A stretch of DNA of 64,000 nucleotides from Luidia sarsii (GCA_949987565.1 OX465113.1:5943551-6007550), one strand, 5' to 3'. Shown: positions 36,664-50,229, counted from the first letter of the stretch. The notes: a model not told the origin generated them from the letters alone. Translations and numbers: made by a program.

Positions 36664-39600
36664 AACATAAACGGGTACAGGGAGCGAATACCTTATTCAG
36701 TCCAGCCCACAAAACGAATGTTCATCGCAGAAAGTCCGGATGTATCTCTCAGACCCACGTGGTTTCGGCTGACAGTACTGTATATAGTAGCATTGCTTTC
36801 TGAAGCTCTGGTTCTTTTACATTAGGTCCTATTCCCTTCCATTGAAAAACAAGGTGATATCAGATTGTTACAAGAATTGGAACGGGTTGCGGACGTTTTA
36901 GCCAATTAGTTACCATCATATCGAAAGTCTGTTTACGATTTTCACCCTGAAAAGAACGCCTACGCTACTGCAAGTCATCCCCTTCAACGAAAGAAATCGA
37001 ACACAACATTGTAGTCAAAATACCCTTACATTATTTTCTTGTCAACTGGTGTTTACATGAGATGATGATGATATGACGACGTTTGTCTTTTATCTGTGTT
37101 TTTTCTGTTCTTAATCTAGGTCAAGGATTACAACCGGCGGCTCTTCAAACGCGTCATAGCGAAGATTAACGGGACAGGCCTCTCCAAATTACGGTGATTG
37201 CCTGCTGTCCGCCAGACAAACATTCATACGGATGGGTGCATGCAAGGCCCACAGCCAGCCAGCCAGCCAGCCAGCACAGTGGGATTCATCGCTGCACATC
37301 GCCCGCTAACGTGCCACAATTTATGCTTCATGATTTCCAGGGCGGAGCCTGCGCTTACCGAGCCGAAGCAAGATGTGTTTTCACGGTAGAGATTCATTCC
37401 AACACTTTAAGACAGTGACAATGGTTGCACAGACCTTAGCACACTCATCTCCATGCCTGGAGTCGTGTTGTTATAAGTGCAGTTGTTTTCAAAATTACTT
37501 TTCTGTGTGGTCATCTTTTTCATTCAAAATTACAAAACAGATGGTTTTGTTATTCTTAGATGCTCAATTTCATCATGATAAACATGAAGATTTTCGTCGG
37601 TGAGAATATAGAAATATGTAGGCCTATCATGATGTCAACATGAAACATACTCATACAGTCATCCTTGTTACTTTTAGGAGAACACTTATTTTGAGAGGAA
37701 AAATAGGATCCTCGAGATGAACGAACATACAATTGCTGGCAGTAATGAAATAGCCGTGGGAATAGAAGGGACCAGAAGCGCATACATGTCATAACGTACT
37801 GAATGAGAGATACATGTATTAATAAAATGGACAACCGAGGCTTTGCAACAAGATAGCGATTGCTGGGCCATAAATGACCTACCAGCCGTCCCACGTGGAG
37901 AAACATAGCCACCACAGCTTCCTGAGTGGTGACTTGCATGCAAGTTGAACAGATAAATGCAGTGTTGATGAGTTGTTGCCCTGTCATTGCGACTCTTGTG
38001 TGGGATTTCAATTCGAATGAAATGAACGGGGTGATTGTCTGCACAGTTGTCCGGACAAAATCTTATACCGTAGGCCTAGGCGACGAAATATGTTCACTAT
38101 TAACATATCAGTTCAATTACAGAGTACAAATGTATAGAGTGTTGTAAAGAAATGTATAGTGTTGTGAAGAAGTAGCAGGGCGGTAGATAATGATAAGAGG
38201 CTGGATTTTGGGAGTGCATGTGGACTGCTCGTCTGCATATCAGTGCGCCTTCTGTGACTGCAGCAGATCCGTCAACCCCCACACTATTTGCAGTTCGTGC
38301 GTATGTCATTGCTAATACCTGGCAGGTCCCCGCGCCCATACTCAGCCGGTATACTGGCGGGTTTGCACAATGCACCAGCGTCTATAGACTTGTCATTTGG
38401 CGTGTCAACTCGGCCCAGCAAGACGCGGCGGGGCCCGGTCGGCCGGCCCAGCCGGGCCGGGGTTGAGAAAGTGTAACGCGGCGTGCCACTCTGGGCGCAT
38501 TCAGCCCGGCCACCGTTTCTGATGAAGCCGATCTTTTGGAAGAATACATGGAGTTTGTGTAAACAGCGCTGTTGTCCCTCTTGTGTCGACTGCACTGTAG
38601 TCGGGAAATGAATAGTGCAAATGCGGTCGGTCGGATGTAACCCGAAAAGAGCGTAGGGGAGAGAGAGTGGGAAACAACACCTGATAGACCCGAGCCCTAC
38701 CTGTTACGGAATTGCAAAGGCAGAGGGAGAATAGGAGAAACGTTACAAAGCAGAATGATGGAATGGTGGCTAGATGCGACTGGACGGACGGGAATGAGAA
38801 TCACAGCTGGGAATGGCGGAGGCAAACCGCTGGCTATAGAAATGCATGAAGTGAACGGGTCCCCTCGCAAAGGAAAACACTTTAGGCAAATTATTTTTGC
38901 ACGAGGTGGTTACACTTTTGCGTGAATATTTTGAAGTGTGTAAGGGGTTGAGCCGGTTACAGAGGGTGGGTGGTTGGGATATCTACGCATTTCCACTATG
39001 CAAAGCGGAAGTCATATGCTTCCCTGATAAATTCAAATTACTATTGCGACAAAATCAATTCATTCACACGATGGTATTTAGAAGTATAGGCCTATGTACA
39101 GTAAAAGGGAAATCTTGCATACTTGTATTTTTTGTGGGGTAAGGGGAATCACTTGCACAAATGACACAAATGTTACAGACAAAATTTGAGATAATTATTT
39201 ACCTGATGCTTTAAATTAATAAAACGGTCAGCACATTTCAATCCCAACACCTACACTGTCTGCAACACCATTGCATGGTGCCTGACCATTGAGACTAGTT
39301 TGTGGTCTGGGCACTCCTACAGGTCGCACCTTGCATCATGCATGCAGTAAGATCCAGACAGCCAGTGGGATATGGCCTGCTAGACTTGCAATAAGGCAGT
39401 TAACTGGTTGACCTCACTGCTGCAACACAATGCGGTATATAAGAATGAATGCAAATATACATTTTGAAAATTAATCGTTTATTGTAAGAAGGTAATGTAA
39501 GGCTTCAACGTGGAAAGAGTGTTGCTTTGTTTGTGCTGAAGTAGATCTCAGTTGAAATTTGAAGAAAAAAAAGACCTTTCAATGTGGAGATATTTTCCCC

Positions 39601-42600
39601 CATCGTACCGGTAATTGTTGGAAACGCTGAACTCGCTAGGCGAGTGCCCGAACCGCTAGAGTTCGCTCCCGCAAGAAGCGACGAGGGAAACTGCAGAATG
39701 TTGTTCTACGGGGATTTTTTTCAAATTTGTTGCCAAGATGAATGGCGAAATACGGAGGGAACAAAAATCAATTTCGAAGATGAGAATTCCAATAACTCAC
39801 TTCAGAGGGGCTATTGGTTTTGTAATGGCACCAGTTACAACAACACTTGGCGCTAAGCGAGGGGAGTTGAGGTATTATGTCACCACGACGAGGCAACCGC
39901 AGCACACACAGCATAAAAAGAGGTCTGTCAAACGTGCAGGTTTCATTTCATTGTGGGAAATACCGAGTATTCGGACGAAAGGTTTATTTACACCCTCATC
40001 TTTACAAAGTCCGTATAATGGCAGACAGACAGACAGAGATTTCTACCCTTTCTTACCCATCGGACAGAGCTCGATTTGATTAGAAGGTTGGGCTCCGCTA
40101 TCTTGTGATTTTCCCCGAGGGTTTTCTGCCGGGGAGACATTACCCGTGGCTCGAAAATATTTCCTTGGTCGAGGCTTGTTGGAAAATTCCCTTTTATTAA
40201 TAAGGCAAAACAAAAATAGCGGCTCTTCAAAACACCGAATCTTTGGAAACCGACACTGGATGTGCTGCACTGTATCACGCGATATCGCGCTGATACATGC
40301 AGACGCCCGGATGTTTTACGCAAAGCTGGGCTGAGCTACGGTGTACAACCTCGCACGACGTCAACGTGTTGGCAAGTTGCTCGCGACGTGAATGGGGTCC
40401 TGCCACGACCAGCCAGGCATGGGCTGGGTTCGAAAGCGGTTGGTTGCCCGATGGCACCAGAGCAGTGTATAGTCGCCCAAACCATCCCTTGACACAGCTG
40501 GCCCGGCGCGTGCATGGAACGGAGAATGAACGAGAAACGGGGGGATTCGAAAGAACACTTTCACCAACCTATTCACTTCCAATAACCAAAAACATATCTT
40601 CAATTCAGTCCACTTACTTTATTTTTTCATCTGATTCATTATAAACTCATGCAGCCGAAGGATTTCATTTCAATTTAGACAATACAACCTTTACAGACAC
40701 GTGCTTTTTAAACTCTCATACTGTGCAGACATTTAAGTCTGAAAAGATGCCATTAAATCGCCGGATTTCAATGCGGGTCTCTCAGCCAGACTTCTTGAAT
40801 GATAGTGACTTTGGACCTAAGTGGTAGCGACTTGGCTCCCTCTTCCCAATCAGCCGTAGACGACATGTACAGTAATCTCTTCATTTCCTACGCTATAAAA
40901 TCCCAATCCATACTTGTCATCGTACATTATACATCGCCCTGTGAAGTTATTCTAGGGCACTTTACCGTGGCCCAATAGACCAGCATAACGCTAGTAAATA
41001 AGTGAGTCATTTGAGTATCCAAACAGCAAATGTGTACAGATTAGAGAAAATTGTTTTAGGAATTAGCCAAAAGTGTTCACATTCTATAACCGCATGAAGC
41101 TTTATGAAAAACCGCGATATTCGAATATCTGTAGACAACAATGTGCTGTCAGAAGCTGTCAAAAAGTGACTAACCAACACACTGATAGTTGTATTGCTAC
41201 AATGTGTAGATTTTGTAGATGAGGAGCTGCATTTAGAAGCTTAGCACCGGGTAAGGTTAGACCAAGTACGCATTCTGGTTGTATATCCACGGGATTTCTT
41301 TACCGTGCAAGGTTGTGATAAAGCCCCTTCTAAAATAGATGACTTGACGGCTCGCAATAGAGCCATCAGGGATCATAAATGGCATAATTAATGCGGATTA
41401 AGAACCAGAGCAAGCCTTGAAGTGGGCAAGGAAAAACGACTAACAAAATTGCCAATGGGAAGTCGAGAGCGCGTTGACACCGTGTGGTGCAATTAAGGCT
41501 TGCAGCAATTGAAATGTTGCAAGCAAACCTTGACAGAGGGACAGGAAACCAAGTTCCTTGGTTAGTTTGTGTCATGTTCCGTCCGTCGATCATTCTTCGG
41601 GCCCGTTTAAGAGCGGATGAATGGAGTGCGATGGAAGATAGGCGTGCTCGATTTGATGATGTATGAGTATTAGCGATATAAACAAATTGTCCGAGTTGAC
41701 CTTCAAGTCTCCAAGCTGGTTAGCCTTTTGGATGCAACAATTACTGGATGGTGCGCGGCCGGACATAGAATAGACCAACATTGAACGTGGTGTACTACAC
41801 AGCCAGCCTTTTATGATGCGAACAATTCTGACCACAAAAACAGGCTATACTCTTGTATTCACGAACCAGGTGAAAAACCAAACGAAAACTCAATCAGAAT
41901 TGTTCGAAATTACAGAGATTATTTGTAGGAATTATGAAGTACAAATAACCAAAGTAAGGTTGAAATAAATGCACCTTCTTAAGTCATTATATAGGCTTCA
42001 TTTGAAAGATGGTCCGTTCAATCTGACAACGATATAGCGTGGTACAATCCTGCCGAGGAGACCCGCCCACCGCGCTGCCTGGATGGCTGATAGTGTGCAC
42101 GCAAGGTCGCATACAAAACCAAATTGTTTCAAATTATAAGAATGATTGATATCCCGTGAGAGCTTACTTGAAATGATTAGAGTGGAATGATTGAAAAGAT
42201 GTTGGTTTAGACGGGTAATACCGATAGTTGCAGAAACCTGGATGATTGATGTTCTGGTTGGAACGTCTTCTCTTTCATCGTCTCATCCTAAACGCTTGCA
42301 ATATTTCTCGCAGAAAAAGGCAAAACGGATTTGTGTTAAGGCTGGCACGCCTTATTCACAGCTTACTTGGGAAAGAAATCTCCTCTGAGAGATGAGAGAA
42401 AATTGCAATCTCGCAATATATCATTTTACACCGGATATTAGCTATCACTGATTAGATTCAAGACAAAAGACCACACAAGATTATTTTTTTCTTTCCACAT
42501 AACGGAGACAGAAGTCTCCGGATTTTTTTTCCATACAAATTCCTGTATAACGTTTCACAACCATTGTGTTTTATATAATACATGGCCAACAACTGTATAA

Positions 42601-44655
42601 TTTTAGTTTTATCACGTTTACCACATCATAATTGCACAATATTTTACACACAGGGTCATTGCTGGCCGAGCTTTGTGGACCATATAAACAGAAATCTAAA
42701 AATTTGACCTCCACAAATTTTGGTCAACGGTATTATCCCTTGCTTTTTAGTTGGCTTGAATACCTGAAAGTGAAATTCCATTTGCAGATAACATCTAAAA
42801 GCCCCGGCCGTAACTCTGTCACAAGACCAAACCACTCCATTCACGTGTACATAATGAAAAGTGTGCTAAATCTATAACTCCAGATAACTGCAATATCAAT
42901 CCATTATGGTATCAAGTCTGCGATTTCTTGTCAAATAGCTAGAATCATTCAGGTCCAGGATTCTACAGAGCTAAATGGCCTATATAATACTGCTTGCGGT
43001 ACCGGAAAGGGGCCGTCTCGTAGATAGAGGCAAAAGGGTGCAATTGATACGCAAGCGAGTGACTGGCCAAACTGAATGGTTAGGTGAAGACAAATATTAA
43101 TAGGGGCATCCATAGGTTATTGTTTCCGTTCGAATTCTGGCTCGAATAGCATTGTGATCGCGTTGCCAAACGTGAGAAGAACACCTGCGAATGCAGGCGA
43201 TCCCATAACGGGCAACCCGGCACCTTTAGCCGGGCCGCACGCCTCGCTAGGCCCAGGGGCTATATGCTGCAGCACTCGCTACGCCCGTTGTATAGTAGTT
43301 AGTACATGAAACTTGAAACCAAAGACACCCCAGTTTTTTCTGCCTATCTTTCCCCCTTACCGAGAGGGGTGTAGTCACACGACCAGCTAGTGCCCGCCTA
43401 GCGGCCACCAAAAAGACTTGGCACTAAATGCTCAAATAACGATAAAAAAATAAAGATCACAACCATCTCTTAAAATTGCCGTTTGGGGATCGTGGCATGG
43501 CTAAAAGCTATGGATTTGAGTCGTCCTTGGCTACTCAAGCAAGGATTGATTTGTTTGGCCTTGGTCTTGGAACGGTTTGCTGGAGTGATTTCAACTACAT
43601 GCACAAAATGCTCCTGGTCAGCTTGGGCTGAATCGGATGATTCTCCGAAATGGTTAGAAGTGCACGATGTGCTTTGTATTGTAATGTGTTTCACACGAAC
43701 ACACGAAGGAGCCTTCACATACAGGTTTGACACAAAGGCAGCTCGAGAAATCTCATATAACTATGGATTCGTATGCAATGCTTTAGAATACAAAACATAG
43801 CTCTATCTGAAAACTTGCCTTTTAGTGACTACTCTTAAGACAATACCTTCATCAACTGCCAATCAAACTTCAATTGTGCTTGAAATACAAAAACAACTCA
43901 AGCCACAGAGCAAGATACGCATGTTAGAGTTAATGTAACCCAGTTTTGTTCGGTGTTTGTAACAGACATGACACCGACAAAGTTTTCTGGCAATAAAATA
44001 TTTTCCCTTGGACAAAGAAAATGTTTCTGGAAAAATCTTTGTTCAGTGGACAGAATTAAACAGGTAACAACTGCCGGGTGTGACAGACAAACATTGTGCG
44101 CAGCTAGAAATTAGGAGTGATTTTGAAAAATAAAATGCTTGGCCCACTTTCAGATATATAAACTCCTGTTTCAAAGTTACTTATTACATGTGGATCCATA
44201 GAGAATAATTTACACATTTCCTCTGTATTTGTAAGTCAACACAAATGAAAAAGGTACAAAAAGAGAAAAAAAATGTGACCAGTGTAATTATTATCTAAGT
44301 CAACATCACAGGCGCTTAACAATACACTACAGATGAGACTCTCATTTTGGACACGGCATTACATAATAAATTCCACTACTGGTTGATGACTCCTTGCATG
44401 ATAACGTGTGCATTCCGTGTGGACAAACATTTCTACAATATGTTCAACTACTGATTATAAAGATACGTTCACACCAAAGCTAATTTTAATCTAGTCAATC
44501 TTCTCGTTTTTTTCCCCCTCAATAATTGTTGAAAAGGCAGAATGCAGCGTTTTGACTTACACGGTTCAAACCAGCATGCTTCTCGACCGTCACAGGCAGC
44601 GGTCCCCCGGCAAGCGAGTCCACATTCAGCCCACATTCAGAAACCAAAACTACGA
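36664..44655. other. Intergenic DNA, about 8 kb, downstream of foxD
   Basis: No gene recognised. Small features are a (CCAG)n run at about 37,253-37,274, a GC-rich patch at 38,400-38,465, and a hairpin 'acggagac...gtctccgg' near 42,502. The 162-codon minus frame at 37,556-38,044 has no recognisable domain. Confidence 0.5.
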
Positions 44656-44661
44656 GTTTAT
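44656..44661 (-). terminator. Candidate foxD polyadenylation signal
   Basis: The first AATAAA on the minus strand downstream of the foxD stop, about 510 bases beyond it. The intervening 3' sequence contains an AU-rich TATATA stretch (45,119-45,155). Position and hexamer fit a 3' UTR end, but no transcript data are available. Confidence 0.35.
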
Positions 44662-45118
44662 TTGTCCAGATTTTTTAAAAATCGCCATACGGCGACAGTC
44701 ACATTCATAGGGACTGGCTGAACCGCACTCGTTGAAGCACGTCCGATCTGTGCTAGGAGGTCCGACAAGCGCGCACAGACCGGTCTGGTGCGGACATTGC
44801 ACGGATGCGTCTACCCTTGTCCCAGGCCCTCACCCCGCCGTCTCCACGCGTCCAAACACCCGCCACGTTCAGCTCCCTTACACGGTCGGGGCCAGTCTCG
44901 CGGCACGAGAATTGTTCACAGGAATTGACAACGGGGATCAAACTTGTATAAATAAGGCCGTGCCTCTTCGGAAATCGCTTCATGGATTGGCCTTCCACAA
45001 AAAATAACCACAGATGTATTAAGTCCGATTTTAATTTGGGTGTGCGGGTTTTTAGGAACATGTTTGTTTTTTAAAGCTTACCTGGTAAATTTCTGTCCCG
45101 GAGTTCGAATATAGTTTC

Positions 45119-45155
45119 AATATATATAGATATATTTTATATATATTTATATATA
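45119..45155 (-). other. AU-rich stretch in presumed foxD 3' UTR
   Basis: An alternating TA-rich run starting about 15 bases after the stop codon. In an mRNA this would be an AU-rich 3' UTR element, which often shortens message half-life. That role is an inference. Confidence 0.3.
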
Positions 45156-45170
45156 GTTTGAGATTGTCGA

Positions 45171-46244
45171 TCAGCGCCAGTTGCATGCTGTTCCCGGTAA
45201 ACCATTGCACTGCAGGCATTGTCTGTACTTTTCTAAGTCGAAGGAGGAAGGCACGGGAGCCGTGAACGCACTAGCCGCCCCTGCAGTGATGAAGGGTGAG
45301 AGCGCCGAGTGAAGGCTTGTCGGTGGCCGGAATGCTAGCAGGCTATTGACGGGCGAGTTCAGGCTGCTGCTACTGGTAATACTGGTGCTGCTCACACTCG
45401 ACGTGTTCGTGCTCGCACCGTTCCCGATCAGGCTCTCGATGCTGAAGCCCGACCTGACAGGGGCGGCCGTGGTGCCCGCAGACATCAGGCTACTCAGCGC
45501 TTGGCTGTGCAGGCTGTGCGCCGCCGAGGTGGTGAGAGATAGAGGCACGGGGGGAGGGAGAGGCGAGACATAATGATACGGCAACATGGCGTGTGGATGG
45601 CCGTAACTTATGTGATGTCCGTACGGACTACCGGCCAGGAATGCCGAGTGTTCCCGTAGACTGATCCCCAGGTCAGGCTGGTGCCGCTTGTAGCGTTTTC
45701 TCCTCCGTAGGAATGACCCGTTGTCGAACATGTCCTCGCTGGCTGGATCCAGCGTCCAGTAATTGCCTTTGCCCGGATTGCCCGGCTCACGTGGAATTTT
45801 GATGAAGCAGTCATTGAGAGACAGATTGTGTCGTATGCTATTCTGCCAAATGGGGAATTTCTCGCGGTAATAGGGGAATCGATTCATGATAAATTCACAA
45901 ATACCGCTCAGTGTTAGTCTCTTTTGGGGCGACTGGAGAATGGCCATGGTTATCAGGGCAATGTACGAGTACGGCGGTTTGACTGTGCTCGACTTGGCCT
46001 TTTTACCGTCACTTGAGGCGTCTGCATCGGTCTGCTTGTCCGATACCAGTTCGATGTCATCGGTGTCCTTACTGTGCAGATCTGCCTCGTCCTTCTCCAC
46101 GGAGTCGACCATCTCACTGTCCGAGAACTGCTCCATCTGCACCATGTCCTTGCCATGACGAGACGGGGTCGGCGGCGGATCTTTCCGGCAGTAGAACCCG
46201 CCGGTGCCCGGTCCGCCGATGACGATCCCCGTCTCGTGTTGCTG

Positions 46245-46277
<33 letters not shown>

Positions 46278-46349
46278 TTGCTGCTGCTGTTGTTGGGTCG
46301 GAGCGCTCACCTTTGACTCCTCCATGGCATTAGCGGAGCTTACGGTCAT
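45171..46349 (-). CDS. foxD: Forkhead transcription factor FoxD
   Basis: A complete intronless 392-residue frame. It encodes a nuclear DNA-binding regulator of embryonic patterning. Domains in order are Gln tract 19-37; acidic, Ser/Asp/Glu-rich region about 75-113; forkhead domain about 122-216, opening [14 protein letters not shown], with recognition helix [15 protein letters not shown] (168-182) and the basic end [10 protein letters not shown]; His/Tyr/Pro-rich linker; eh1-type motif FSIESLIG (302-309), known in FoxD proteins to recruit Groucho/TLE corepressors; a Ser/Thr run; and a C-terminal FDLEKYRQC segment. The forkhead matches FoxD3-type proteins closely and better than other Fox classes I can recall. 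Start: first Met after an in-frame stop at 46,482-46,484, with G at -3. Lack of introns is usual for foxD. It stands alone, with no neighbouring gene within the window. Assignment to class D is firm; the orthology level (single invertebrate foxD) is inferred. Confidence 0.94.
45702..45986 (-). other. foxD: Forkhead (winged-helix) DNA-binding domain of FoxD
   Basis: Corresponds to about residues 122-216. All expected landmarks are present: PYSYIALI helix 1, [15 protein letters not shown] helix 2, [10 protein letters not shown] helix 3 with the base-contacting Asn, Arg and His, the wing [13 protein letters not shown], and a trailing basic cluster that doubles as nuclear-localisation signal. No key residue is missing. 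Confidence 0.95.
46239..46295 (-). repeat. foxD: Polyglutamine-coding CAG/CAA tract in foxD
   Basis: Nineteen consecutive Gln codons (residues 19-37), a mix of CAG and CAA with the longest pure CAG run being six. CAA interruptions usually slow expansion. Vertebrate FoxD proteins have low-complexity N termini, but I do not recall a conserved Gln run there, so this is probably lineage-specific. Confidence 0.95.
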
Positions 46350-47060
46350 GTCTAAGCTGGTCGGATGCCACGCTAGCCCCGTCGTTTTGAGGTGTTGTGA
46401 CTCGGTGCCCGCCGGTGCGTAATGGCTCCCCGGCCACCTGATGTCTGGGCCGTCCGTCGTTTGACAGAGAGTTGCCCAGCTCTACACAGTCAGTGCGTCA
46501 CACTCAAATGCCTCTCACACTGGCAGGGCAGGAGAAAACCGCTGTGGAATTAGGTTATCCCCACACACGCCTGCCTTTCACAGTTGAGGTCGCTGTGATG
46601 TCGTTAACGCTGCCCCGCTCAACTGCAACTCGTGTGCGCTTCAATTCAGTGCAAACATTCGTAGAATGTGGGGCCGGAGCATCGGCGGCTTGGACTACTT
46701 GTGTTCGCTGGCGGACAGACGGCTGGCTCGCTAACCATGAACTCGCCTCAACTGCAGACACGCGTGGATTTGTTTTTAGTCCGGCCAAAGAAAGAAGTTG
46801 AGCCTTTTAGAAGTTTAGTTTGCCCACCTTGGTGATGGGCAGTTCGACTGACAATCGCCCTACAACGCCGTTGTCTTCTTTATCTATAGTAGCCGAGACA
46901 CTTGTACAGTTTCGCACCACGTGACTTCCCAATATTGTCATTTGTCGGCTGGTCGTCGACCATTTGCATATCAATGAAGTTTGCTCAACACTTGTGTACG
47001 CCTATCTCTGATAATTAGGCAATCTTGATGCATCAAACAATGTGACGTTAGTCCGGCGGT
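46350..47060 (-). promoter_or_regulatory. foxD: foxD 5' UTR and proximal regulatory region (candidate)
   Basis: The upstream in-frame stop at 46,482 bounds the coding frame. Further upstream are an E-box CACGTG (46,918-46,923), an octamer ATTTGCAT (46,962-46,969, POU type), AACAATG (47,036-47,042, SoxB type) and TGACGT (47,043-47,048, CRE type). A weak minus-strand TATA-like CTATAGATAAA lies at about 46,879-46,889. Short motifs occur by chance. Only their clustering within 150 bases suggests regulation by POU/Sox factors. Confidence 0.3.
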
Positions 47061-47442
47061 GACGTCCACTCACAAGACGCAGACTCCCTTCTCCACCAAC
47101 CTCATTCCGACCCTGGACGATTAAGGCAAGAACCGTCCAAGATTTCACCGCAAAACAGAGGAAAAATTAAACGCAGGCAGCCAATCCAGATCACGCACTC
47201 GCTTGCGCTCCCTGCCCAGTGCTGAATTGCGGTGAGTCCAGTTACAGAAACCAATATATACATTCACACCGCGTGTTGGTACAGCCGGATCATTATCCGC
47301 GAAAACTTTACGGTGATATTGAAGAGCGCCCTCGTTTGGTCAGACTGGGTGAGTTGCGCAGCGTGGTCTGATTGGTCTGTTTTCTCGACGGGCTGCCAGG
47401 GTATAGACATCACTGCTTCGAAACCACGCCCACGTCCACCCC

Positions 47443-47478
47443 CCCCCCCTCCTCCTCCTCCTCCTCCTCCTCCTCCTC
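47443..47478 (+). repeat. (CCT)n microsatellite after a C run
   Basis: A C homopolymer of about ten bases followed by about ten CCT triplets, roughly 1.1 kb upstream of the foxD start. It is a homopurine/homopyrimidine tract, typical of promoter-distal low complexity. No gene here. Confidence 0.95.
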
Positions 47479-49875
47479 CGCTCTGCTGGGGATGTGCGCC
47501 GTAACGTTCCCTTTTTCAACGCTACAAAATCTTGCCGCTTAATCTTCGGGCTGAGGAAAAGAATGGAAGATCGCTTACAATTATTCTTTAAGATCTGTAA
47601 GACTCAAAGTTTCTCAAACACTAAACTTGAATAAACTTGAAAGCTTTGATGCGTTGATTGATGAAATGCGATTATTTTAGCATTTAATTGTTTGTGGTAG
47701 GTCTTTCTACACAGAATTTGGCACAGAGAATTGGCTTACCCTGTACAAAATGAAGGATTGTATTACACCTGCTGTATTGCATGAACAGGGCCTGGATCTC
47801 CGTGGAAGATGGTGAGCCAGAATACATTGATTTTGACGTGTGTGAATCGCAGTAATGGGGCAGTTCTTGAAATTCATATATGTTTGCATCTTGCGAACAA
47901 TTGCTGTTTACATGTTTCCTTGCTAAACATAGAGAAGGAATCTGAGGATTCGTAATGGATTTTGTCATTTTTAAAATCGCATTACAGTCGTTACTCTGAA
48001 GATAATACACGACGAAGATAAAAGACCTTGCTCCGGGGGAAATGGGGGAGAACAGTTGAAGACCCATCAAAAGAGATATGTAAAAAGGATAATAGGGGAT
48101 GGTAAGGATGAAGACTGTGTTTTGATATATGGCTTATGAAGGCGGGTTCATACAATACCATTTTGGAGCTTACAAAATTATCACATGCACTTCGCCGATC
48201 ATTCCAGGAAACTAGGTCTCGGGCCTGTATCAAACAAAATTAAGTAGAAACTACTTTTAAACTTATGAAAAATCTTAAAAACCAAATTCAACATAGGTCT
48301 ATTTTAGATTTTATTTCGTTCAATGCATTGGTTTATATTTTTGTCGCATTGTGGAAAAGAAGGAATCAAACTATTAAGCCTATATTAACCTTTTAAAAGC
48401 TATAAAAAGGGCAAACAAGTAAACTTTCAAACATGCGAAAATGTTAACCACAAATAACTCATTATCTTTCAATGCGGTGTGCCCTGTTAAGAACGAATAC
48501 AAATCGTTTACATGCTCCCTATATGCTAGAAATTCACAGACTGCTCTGTAAAAACATGGTTGTTGCCTATTCCAATGCATTGTGGCGGGTGCATTTTCGT
48601 CCTTCAAGTTTCAGTACTCGACAATGTAAGGGTTCAGTCTATTCTAGTCTTGAACTGCTGCCATGCCCTATGTGGTGCCGCAAAATCCCCTATAAAGATT
48701 GAAGGGGTTTCTCTGGTGAGATAATATCAGGGAAAACAAGATGGCATAGAACAACGACGAAAATATCCAGGGCATGTCAGCGGTCGAAACACTAGGAATT
48801 AGATGCATGCAGGCCATCTCATAGACACGACTGCTTGTAAGAAACCATTCAAATGGTTTTCTGTCCAACTGAACTGAATCAAGGCGAAAGAACACATTGG
48901 CTTATGCTTATAATCTGTAGATAAAACTGTACACTAAAACCGCACTTATGAAACATATATAATAAGACTTGTCGGAGAATTGTTTAGAAATAAGATGATA
49001 GTGTCGAATTTCGCAGGTTCATTTGTGTATTTCGCACACAGGTCTCCGCCCAAACCAAATGTCAAATTCAAATGTGTTGATTACGTGGGGTTGTTCCAAT
49101 TGATGCTATAATTATTTGGTTTCCTCATCAGACCGTTTGTCCATCTTCATGAAGGAAAATGTGTCATGTTCGACGTGTAAGGCGATTTGGGCCATTGCTT
49201 GTAAAATTGGCAAAGAAACGAATGCGCCAAAGGTTGAGCCGTATATACTGGTAGGCCCTATATAGTATAAGAAGCATTCGCTTGTAAAAAAAAACATTCG
49301 TGAAATCTGGGTGTTAAAGTGGCCCTAGATGGTGTAAGTGTACACGATTTGTCAACTTTGTTTTCTTTTCAGAAAAATTAATGAGTCTGAACAAAACCCT
49401 AATGTACAAGTGTTAAGTTATGTCGATGTTGTTGTTGTTTTTTGTTCCTACTGAAACCTGTTCAAATTATTAAGACAAAAAAGAACAGGTGGGGTGTTGC
49501 TTTCAATGGGAAAGACAGTGCAGTTCCTTGATGGATTTTGATAGGGGACATGGAGTACATTCTGCATGTTACTTACCTATTCCCTCTCTGGGTCATCACG
49601 GCATCACCACGGCAATTGCAACTCAGATATAGAGCCAGAGACTTGTCCTTTTCTTTATTCCAGTCTTGATGCAGCGCGACCGCATTGGGACGGCCACAGC
49701 GGCACCCGGATAGGACGGGCTTGCAATCAAGTATTCAGACCGTAAGCATTGTGCCGGTAGGAGTATCGGAGAGCCCGGGCCAAGCCCAGGATAGGTTCGA
49801 TCATTAAAACCCTCCAAATCCCCAGCAAGAGGCGGGCCAAAGAAAACACGACAAGACCGCTGCGGTCGAGTCCCC
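47479..49875. other. Intergenic DNA upstream of foxD
   Basis: AT-rich unique sequence. The 128-codon minus frame at 47,684-48,070 has no recognisable domain. No RNA gene seen. Confidence 0.5.
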
Positions 49876-49891
49876 CTCTGCCCTTGCCCCT

Positions 49892-49923
<32 letters not shown>

Positions 49924-49945
49924 CTCTGCCTCTGCCCCTGCCTCT

Positions 49946-49977
<32 letters not shown>

Positions 49978-50060
49978 CTCTGCCTCTGCCTCTGCCTCTG
50001 CCTCTGCCTCTGCCTCTGCCTCTGCCTCTGCCTCTGCCTCTGCCTCTGCCTCTGCCCCTA

Positions 50061-50091
<31 letters not shown>

Positions 50092-50198
50092 CTCTGCCTC
50101 TGCCTCTGCCTCTGCCTCTGCCTCTGCCTCTGCCTCTGCCTCTGCCTCTGCCTCTGCCTCTGCCTCTGCCTCTGCCTCTGCCTCTGCCTCTGCCCCTA

Positions 50199-50229
<31 letters not shown>

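Noticed and set aside
46879..46889. TATA box for foxD (CTATAGATAAA, minus strand)
   Set aside because: A weak match about 530 bases from the start codon with no other promoter evidence. Mentioned only within the regulatory region.
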